The notes beneath the pieces were generated by a model, which saw nothing but the letters and a program-made list of their open reading frames with translations, did not search any database and had not been told where the DNA came from. Shown piece after piece: positions 43,884-48,171 of a stretch of DNA of 48,171 bases (positions are counted from its first letter, which is position 1; every line of letters begins with the position of its first letter). Source of the DNA: CAYPHA01 sp964410215 (lineage in GTDB: Bacteria; Calditrichota; Calditrichia; Calditrichales; CAYPHA01); assembly GCA_964410215.1 (NCBI GenBank), contig CAYPHA010000033.1, positions 1-48,171 of the forward strand, written 5' to 3'. The position numbers and the translations under genes are program-made.

Positions 43884-44290
43884 AATCACTTATTTTATAT
43901 ACAGCCCTGCGGTTTTTAATACCACTCATGTTCCTGCTGTCATTATTCCTTCTGGTACGCGGACACAATTCTCCGGGCGGTGGATTCATTGCCGGACTTG
44001 TTTTTACGGGTGCCATCGCCCTTTTTGTGCTCTCCGCCGGAACGATGAGGGCACGACAGTTACTGCGTTTCAAACCGTTACGCATTGCCAATACGGGGTT
44101 GTTCATAGCGCTGATCAGCGGTATACCGGCCCTGATGCAGGGAAAGCCGTTTATGAGCGGTTTATGGCTTGACCTGACTATTCCCATCCTGGGAAAGGCG
44201 GGAACACCGGTCTTGTTCGATGTGGGCGTGTTCCTGGTTGTGGTTGGTATAACAACGTCTATAATCTTTGCACTGGTGGAGAATGAATAG
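43880..44290 (+). CDS. mrpB: Mrp antiporter subunit B
   Basis: A 136-residue membrane subunit with four hydrophobic segments. The conserved loop is LLVRGHNSPGGGFIAGLVF (25-43), and the C-terminal LFDVGVFLVVVGITTSI matches MnhB/MrpB. The ATG overlaps the mrpA stop (ATGA). It is needed for assembly and function of the complex. Confidence 0.95.
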   Translation: MKSLILYTALRFLIPLMFLLSLFLLVRGHNSPGGGFIAGLVFTGAIALFVLSAGTMRARQLLRFKPLRIANTGLFIALISGIPALMQGKPFMSGLWLDLTIPILGKAGTPVLFDVGVFLVVVGITTSIIFALVENE

Positions 44291-44674
44291 ATGGCAGTAA
44301 TCCTGGCTCTGACGATCGGCATCCTCTACGCGGCAGGATTCTACCTGTTGCTGCGACGCAGTATGGTCAAACTGATTATCGGGATCATTTTACTGGCACA
44401 TGCTATCAACCTGCTTCTTTTCCTGATGGGGAGGCTGAGTCCCGCTGCCGCTCCGATAATTGAAGCCGGTGCGGAGCAACTGACCGGTAATTATGCTGAT
44501 CCGTTGCCGCAAGCTCTGATTCTGACAGCCATTGTAATCGGATTTGGTTTGCAGATATTTGCCATTGTACTGATTCGAAAGGTGTACCAGACGGTGCACA
44601 GCGATGACAGCGGGACACTGAAAGATGAAGAGGATGCTGTATCTCCCCTGCCTCTTCGGGAGGAAGAGGGATGA
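44291..44674 (+). CDS. mrpC: Mrp antiporter subunit C
   Basis: A 127-residue protein of three membrane segments, related to NuoK: IGILYAAGFYLLLRRS, then IIGIILLAHAINLLLF, then PLPQALILTAIVIGFG. It directly follows mrpB with no gap and overlaps mrpD by 4 bases. The C-terminal tail (DDSGTLKDEEDAV...) is long and charged. Confidence 0.95.
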   Translation: MAVILALTIGILYAAGFYLLLRRSMVKLIIGIILLAHAINLLLFLMGRLSPAAAPIIEAGAEQLTGNYADPLPQALILTAIVIGFGLQIFAIVLIRKVYQTVHSDDSGTLKDEEDAVSPLPLREEEG

Positions 44675-46161
44675 AACTGGTGCTAATCCTTCTGATACCG
44701 ATGGCTACAGCCATTCTTCTCATTCCCTATTCGCAAAAGCTGCGCTGGCAATTTGCCGTCAATCTGACGGGCAGCCTGCTGCAGGCCGCGGCTTCCGCAT
44801 TCCTGCTGCTGGAGCTCCTGTCACAGGGTATTCTGACCATTCAGATTGGAAACTGGCCGGCGCCATACGGAATAACGCTGGTCGCCGATCTGCTCAGCGG
44901 GATCATGATCATGCTGTCAGCAATAACCGCGCTGGCTGTTGCCGTTTATTCCCTGAAGGCCATTCCGGAAACGCATGTATCCAGCCGTTACTATCCACTG
45001 ATGCAATTCATGCTGATGGGAATCAATGGCGCTTTTCTTACCGGAGACCTGTTCAACCTTTATGTCTGGTTTGAAGTGCTCCTGATATCATCCTTCGGGC
45101 TTATTTCCCTGAACGGCTTGAAAAGGCAATTTGCCGGTGCTTTCAAATATGTCACTATTAATATGGTGGCATCTCTCATGTTTCTTACGGCGCTTGGAAT
45201 GATTTACGGGATAACGGGAACACTCAATATGGCCGACCTGGCCCGGAAAGCGGCCCTGCCCGGTGATCATTTTCTTTTAAATGCCGCTGCACTGCTGCTG
45301 CTGACAGCTTTTGGTATAAAGGCGGCGCTATTTCCACTGTATTTCTGGTTACCGGCTTCCTATCATACCGCACCCATTCCCATTGCCGCCATTTTCGCCG
45401 GTTTGCTGACCAAGGTGGGTGTATACGCACTGATCCGGGTGTTTACGCTGATTTTTATCGATGACACGGCCTTTACACATTTGCTTCTTTTAATACTCGG
45501 ATTGCTGACCATGTTCAGCGGTGTGCTGGGCGCAGCGGTTCAACGGGATTTCCGGCGGATATTGTCCTTTCATATCATCAGCCAGATCGGGTACATGATC
45601 CTCGGGCTGGCCCTTTTCAGTCGGTTGGCCCTGGCCGGAGCGGTTTTTTACCTGATTCATCATATCATCGTCAAATCAAACCTGTTCCTGGTTGCCGGGA
45701 TCGTACATCGTATTAAAGGACGCTTCGATGTCTATTCACTGGGCGGGATTTACCGGGATTATCCCTGGCTGGCAATTTTGTTTTTCATCCCGGCTTTTTC
45801 CCTGGCCGGGGTTCCCCCACTCTCCGGATTCTGGGCTAAATTGTTTATCATAATGGCAGGCTTGGATCTGCAGGCGTGGATCAGTGTCTTAGCCGCTCTG
45901 GCCGTTGGTTTGCTGACCATGTATTCGATGACCAAAATCTGGGCGCAGGTTTTCTGGAAAAATGATCTACAGAAAGAGGAAGCCGATACTGTCATGCATG
46001 CTGTACCGGTAACACAATGGCTTCCCGTGCTGGTTCTTGCCGTTTTGACCATCCTGATCGGAATCGGTGCCGGTACGGTATTCGACGTGGCCAGCCGGGC
46101 GGCGGATCAGCTTCTGGACAATACCTTTTACATAAATGCGGTTTTGGGGACAGATTCATGA
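44671..46161 (+). CDS. mrpD: Mrp antiporter subunit D
   Basis: A 496-residue NuoN/NuoM-related subunit. The key Glu is E135 in LYVWFEVLLISSFG. The proton channel stretch AALFPLYFWLPASYHTAP carries the expected Lys just before it (IKAALFP). About 14 membrane segments. The ATG overlaps the mrpC stop. Part of the same complex. Confidence 0.95.
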   Translation: MKLVLILLIPMATAILLIPYSQKLRWQFAVNLTGSLLQAAASAFLLLELLSQGILTIQIGNWPAPYGITLVADLLSGIMIMLSAITALAVAVYSLKAIPETHVSSRYYPLMQFMLMGINGAFLTGDLFNLYVWFEVLLISSFGLISLNGLKRQFAGAFKYVTINMVASLMFLTALGMIYGITGTLNMADLARKAALPGDHFLLNAAALLLLTAFGIKAALFPLYFWLPASYHTAPIPIAAIFAGLLTKVGVYALIRVFTLIFIDDTAFTHLLLLILGLLTMFSGVLGAAVQRDFRRILSFHIISQIGYMILGLALFSRLALAGAVFYLIHHIIVKSNLFLVAGIVHRIKGRFDVYSLGGIYRDYPWLAILFFIPAFSLAGVPPLSGFWAKLFIIMAGLDLQAWISVLAALAVGLLTMYSMTKIWAQVFWKNDLQKEEADTVMHAVPVTQWLPVLVLAVLTILIGIGAGTVFDVASRAADQLLDNTFYINAVLGTDS

Positions 46162-46631
46162 AACTTTTCGTATTTAACAGTTTTCTGGCACTGGTCTGGG
46201 TTGCATTGACCGGCGTTTTCACACCGGGAAATTTTGGTATCGGTTTTATTCTGGGTTTCATAATGCTCTCACTGGCCCAGAGTGTATTTGGACAAACCAG
46301 TTACGCTGTTTGGGGATACAAGGCAGTTTTTTTTATTTTTTATTTTTTATTTGAATTAGTGAAAGCCAATATCCGCGTGGCGATGGATATCGTAACAGCG
46401 AAACATTACATGAAACCGGGGATCATCCGTATTCCGCTGGAAGCAAAGACCGACCTCGAGATCAGTCTGCTGGCCAATATTATTTCATTAACACCGGGAA
46501 GTCTGTGTGTCGATGTGTCCGATGATAAAAGGGTGATGTATGTCCATGCCATGTATGTGGACGATGCCGATGCCTTTCGCCGTGAAATAAAAGAGGGCTT
46601 TGAACGTCGTCTGCTGGAGGTGTTGCGATAA
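46158..46631 (+). CDS. mrpE: Mrp antiporter subunit E
   Basis: From ATG 46158 the product has 157 residues, with membrane segments in the first half and a cytoplasmic domain containing the family hallmark LANIISLTPGSLCVDV. The frame is open further upstream, but this ATG overlaps the mrpD stop by 4 bases, as in the rest of the operon. Confidence 0.93.
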   Translation: MKLFVFNSFLALVWVALTGVFTPGNFGIGFILGFIMLSLAQSVFGQTSYAVWGYKAVFFIFYFLFELVKANIRVAMDIVTAKHYMKPGIIRIPLEAKTDLEISLLANIISLTPGSLCVDVSDDKRVMYVHAMYVDDADAFRREIKEGFERRLLEVLR

Positions 46632-46897
46632 TGCTGGAAATTTCACTATACATAAGTCTGATCATATTAAGCGTATCGATGATCCTGATTCTGGTGCGCC
46701 TGTGGCTGGGGCCGGACCTGGGTGACCGCGTCATCGCCCTGGACATTCTGATGACCACGGGAATTGCCTATATTGTTATATTTGCCATGATGACCGGGAA
46801 GTTCGTCTTTATCGATGTTGCTGTAATCCTGGGATTAATTGCCTTCCTGACAACGGTGGCCTTTTCATTTTACATGGAAAAGGGGCAGAGCCGATGA
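46631..46897 (+). CDS. mrpF: Mrp antiporter subunit F
   Basis: An 88-residue protein with three membrane segments. GPDLGDRVIALDILMTTGIA (29-48) is the MnhF/MrpF signature, followed by FVFIDVAVILGLIAFLTTVA. The stop of mrpE overlaps this start (TAATG). Confidence 0.94.
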   Translation: MLEISLYISLIILSVSMILILVRLWLGPDLGDRVIALDILMTTGIAYIVIFAMMTGKFVFIDVAVILGLIAFLTTVAFSFYMEKGQSR

Positions 46898-47241
46898 TGC
46901 GCGATATGCTGATTTCCGTTTTCCTGCTGAGCGGCAGTTTTTTCATATTATTGTCTGCTATTGGTATAATGCGTATGCCCGACCTGTATATGCGGGTTTC
47001 GACGGCGACCAAGGCGACGACACTCGGCGTGGGTCTGATTGTTCTCAGTTCAGCATTATATTTTGAAAGCCTGCCTATTGTGGGAAAATCGCTGCTGGTT
47101 ATCGCGTTTCTTTTCCTCACTGCACCGGTTGCGGGGCAGATTCTGGTGCGGGCAGGTCTCATGAGTGGCTCACAATTATGGCGAGGCACACGGTATAATG
47201 AATATGGTAATAATGATGAAATTGCAAAGAAAAATAGTTAA
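46894..47241 (+). CDS. mrpG: Mrp antiporter subunit G
   Basis: A 115-residue protein with three membrane segments. IGIMRMPDLYMRVSTATKATTLG (23-45) is the MnhG/MrpG signature, and the third segment is followed by TAPVAGQILVRAG. The ATG overlaps the mrpF stop. It is the last gene of the operon; no strong terminator is evident behind it. Confidence 0.94.
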   Translation: MMRDMLISVFLLSGSFFILLSAIGIMRMPDLYMRVSTATKATTLGVGLIVLSSALYFESLPIVGKSLLVIAFLFLTAPVAGQILVRAGLMSGSQLWRGTRYNEYGNNDEIAKKNS

Positions 47242-47326
47242 ATTTTAGATTTCTGCATTCTTAAGGAAAAACATCCTGTTAATTTCTATTCATAGAATAA
47301 ATAAGAATGCGCAGTAAAAACGAAAA

Positions 47327-47358
47327 GTTTCAATCCACGCACCCGCAGGGGGTGCGAC
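47327..47358 (-). CRISPR. Solitary type I-C-like CRISPR repeat
   Basis: A 32-base unit beginning GTTTCAATCCACGCACCCGC and ending GGGTGCGAC on the + strand. Its reverse complement starts GTCGCACCCCC and ends GTGGATTGAAAC, the standard look of type I-C repeats, with an inner 7-pair palindrome (CGCACCC/GGGTGCG). Only one copy is present; there is no second repeat within 85 bases on the left or 800 bases on the right, and no cas gene. The crRNA strand would be -. Confidence 0.75.
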
Positions 47359-47498
47359 ACATGCCAAATAACTTGAAAATCAATAAAAAATAATATGTAT
47401 TATTGAGTTTAAAAATATTATGGTATTCTTGTCACAAAAGCATTTATTTTGTTATATTTTTGTAAATATTAAATCCATAAAGTGTATAGTATTTCAAA

Positions 47499-48171
47499 TT
47501 GAAATTAATACTACCTGAAGTTGAATTAGTAAGACTTAGCTTAAGTCGCAAGATTCAACCTGAAAGAAAATCATACTACGGACAATATTTTACCCCAGCT
47601 CCAGTTTGTGAGTTTATGGCATCATTATTTAATAATATAAAAGATGAGGTAAGATTTCTTGATCCTGGAGCTGGAATTGGGTCACTTACTGCAGCATTTG
47701 TTGATGAAGCAATAAAACGTTCATCGATAAAGGATATTTTAATTCATACATTTGAAATTGATGAACTATTTAAAGCTCAAATTCTTAATACTCTTTCTTT
47801 ATGTCGATCCAGATGTATTGATATTGGTTTAAATGTGAATATCATTCCCTCATTTAGTGACTTTATTCTTTCTACCACTTCATGGGTAGATGGTACATTT
47901 TTTGAAGTCAGACATGATGGATTTACACATATACTGATGAATCCCCCATACAAAAAAATCTCGACCAAAAGTGAACATCGAAAAACACTTAGCTCTTTAG
48001 GAATTGAGACAGTTAATTTATACACAGCATTTGTTGCTCTGGCCGTAAAACTACTTTCTAAGGATGGAGAATTAGTGGCTATTATACCTCGATCCTTTTG
48101 TAATGGCCCTTATTATAAACCCTTTAGACAGATCTTAATTAATGAAGTTGCTATTAATCATATCCACATTT
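47499..48171 (+). CDS. N6-adenine DNA methyltransferase, Eco57I-like (3' end outside window)
   Basis: The frame stays open from a TTG at 47499 (stop TAG just before at 47487) to the end of the window, at least 224 residues. It has YYGQYFTPAPVCEFMASLF (26-44), SAM motif I LDPGAGIGSL (54-63), the acidic FEIDEL and catalytic motif IV NPPY (148-151), then LVAIIPRSFCNGPYYKPFR. This is the gamma-class adenine methyltransferase seen in Eco57I-like and other type II or defence-linked systems. No ribosome-binding site is evident and the next ATG is at residue 40 inside the conserved part, so the start is uncertain. Strong AT bias differs from the Mrp operon and suggests acquisition. Confidence 0.85.
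   Translation, partial: MKLILPEVELVRLSLSRKIQPERKSYYGQYFTPAPVCEFMASLFNNIKDEVRFLDPGAGIGSLTAAFVDEAIKRSSIKDILIHTFEIDELFKAQILNTLSLCRSRCIDIGLNVNIIPSFSDFILSTTSWVDGTFFEVRHDGFTHILMNPPYKKISTKSEHRKTLSSLGIETVNLYTAFVALAVKLLSKDGELVAIIPRSFCNGPYYKPFRQILINEVAINHIHI

Noticed and set aside
44625..45074. 149-codon open frame overlapping mrpC and mrpD
   Set aside because: Out of frame with the well-conserved mrpD start and without motif.

Overview
The window looks like a chromosomal segment of a Gram-negative bacterium of the FCB superphylum (Calditrichota, Marinimicrobia, KSB1 or a similar lineage; the phylum cannot be fixed from the sequence alone). The pointers are two proteins with FlgD-like C-terminal sorting domains (NYPNPFNPSTT and NFPNPFSPQTS types), a DUF6029-type outer-membrane barrel, a lipoprotein signal peptide and a homodimeric-type glycyl-tRNA synthetase. 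No tRNA, rRNA, IS element or complete CRISPR array was seen.

Region 1 (1-13342, + strand) is a surface-polysaccharide locus. It holds the broken end of a Y4yA-type PLP decarboxylase, a PIG-L deacetylase, two sulfotransferases, a WbqC-like protein, a winged-helix protein with a degenerate nucleotidyltransferase fold, two family-4-type glycosyltransferases, a LegB/LegC/PtmE-like nucleotide-amino-sugar cassette, a Wzx-type flippase and a DegT aminotransferase. The part from about 4.8 to 11.5 kb is visibly richer in A+T than its flanks, and between the flippase and the DegT gene lies a decayed ASPIC/UnbV gene with an in-frame stop. The likely product is a sulfated, amino-sugar-containing glycan.

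Region 2 (13348-18637, - strand) has a membrane protein paired with a soluble hybrid histidine kinase, glycyl-tRNA synthetase, recO and an LpdD-like small protein. Region 3 (18818-22184, + strand) is a tight four-gene export/redox operon: TlpA-like thioredoxin, DUF6029 barrel, a redoxin with a sorting domain, and a membrane-anchored SRPBCC protein. The redoxin reading frame is interrupted by one TGA exactly where the first Cys of the CxxC active site belongs. A stem-loop with the spacing and loop G of a bacterial SECIS follows it. I read this as a candidate secreted selenoprotein, and it is the main find of the window.

Region 4 (22370-36955, - strand) is mostly housekeeping: CoA-disulfide-reductase-like enzyme, UbiD decarboxylase, POT peptide transporter, HAD phosphatase, Era, a membrane-anchored hypothetical protein, an M50 protease, an isoaspartyl methyltransferase with a lipoprotein signal, an HDAC-like deacetylase, a GAF histidine kinase, a STAS protein, an amidohydrolase and rpoZ. 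Region 5 (37219-41342) has YtxH and DUF948-like genes, ilvE with an attenuator-like leader, and a secreted VanX-type dipeptidase next to an MFSD1-like transporter. Region 6 (41568-47241) is a complete seven-gene Mrp Na+/H+ antiporter operon, A to G. The window ends in AT-rich DNA with one solitary type I-C-like CRISPR repeat (47327-47358) and the start of an Eco57I-like adenine methyltransferase, probably the edge of a defence island.
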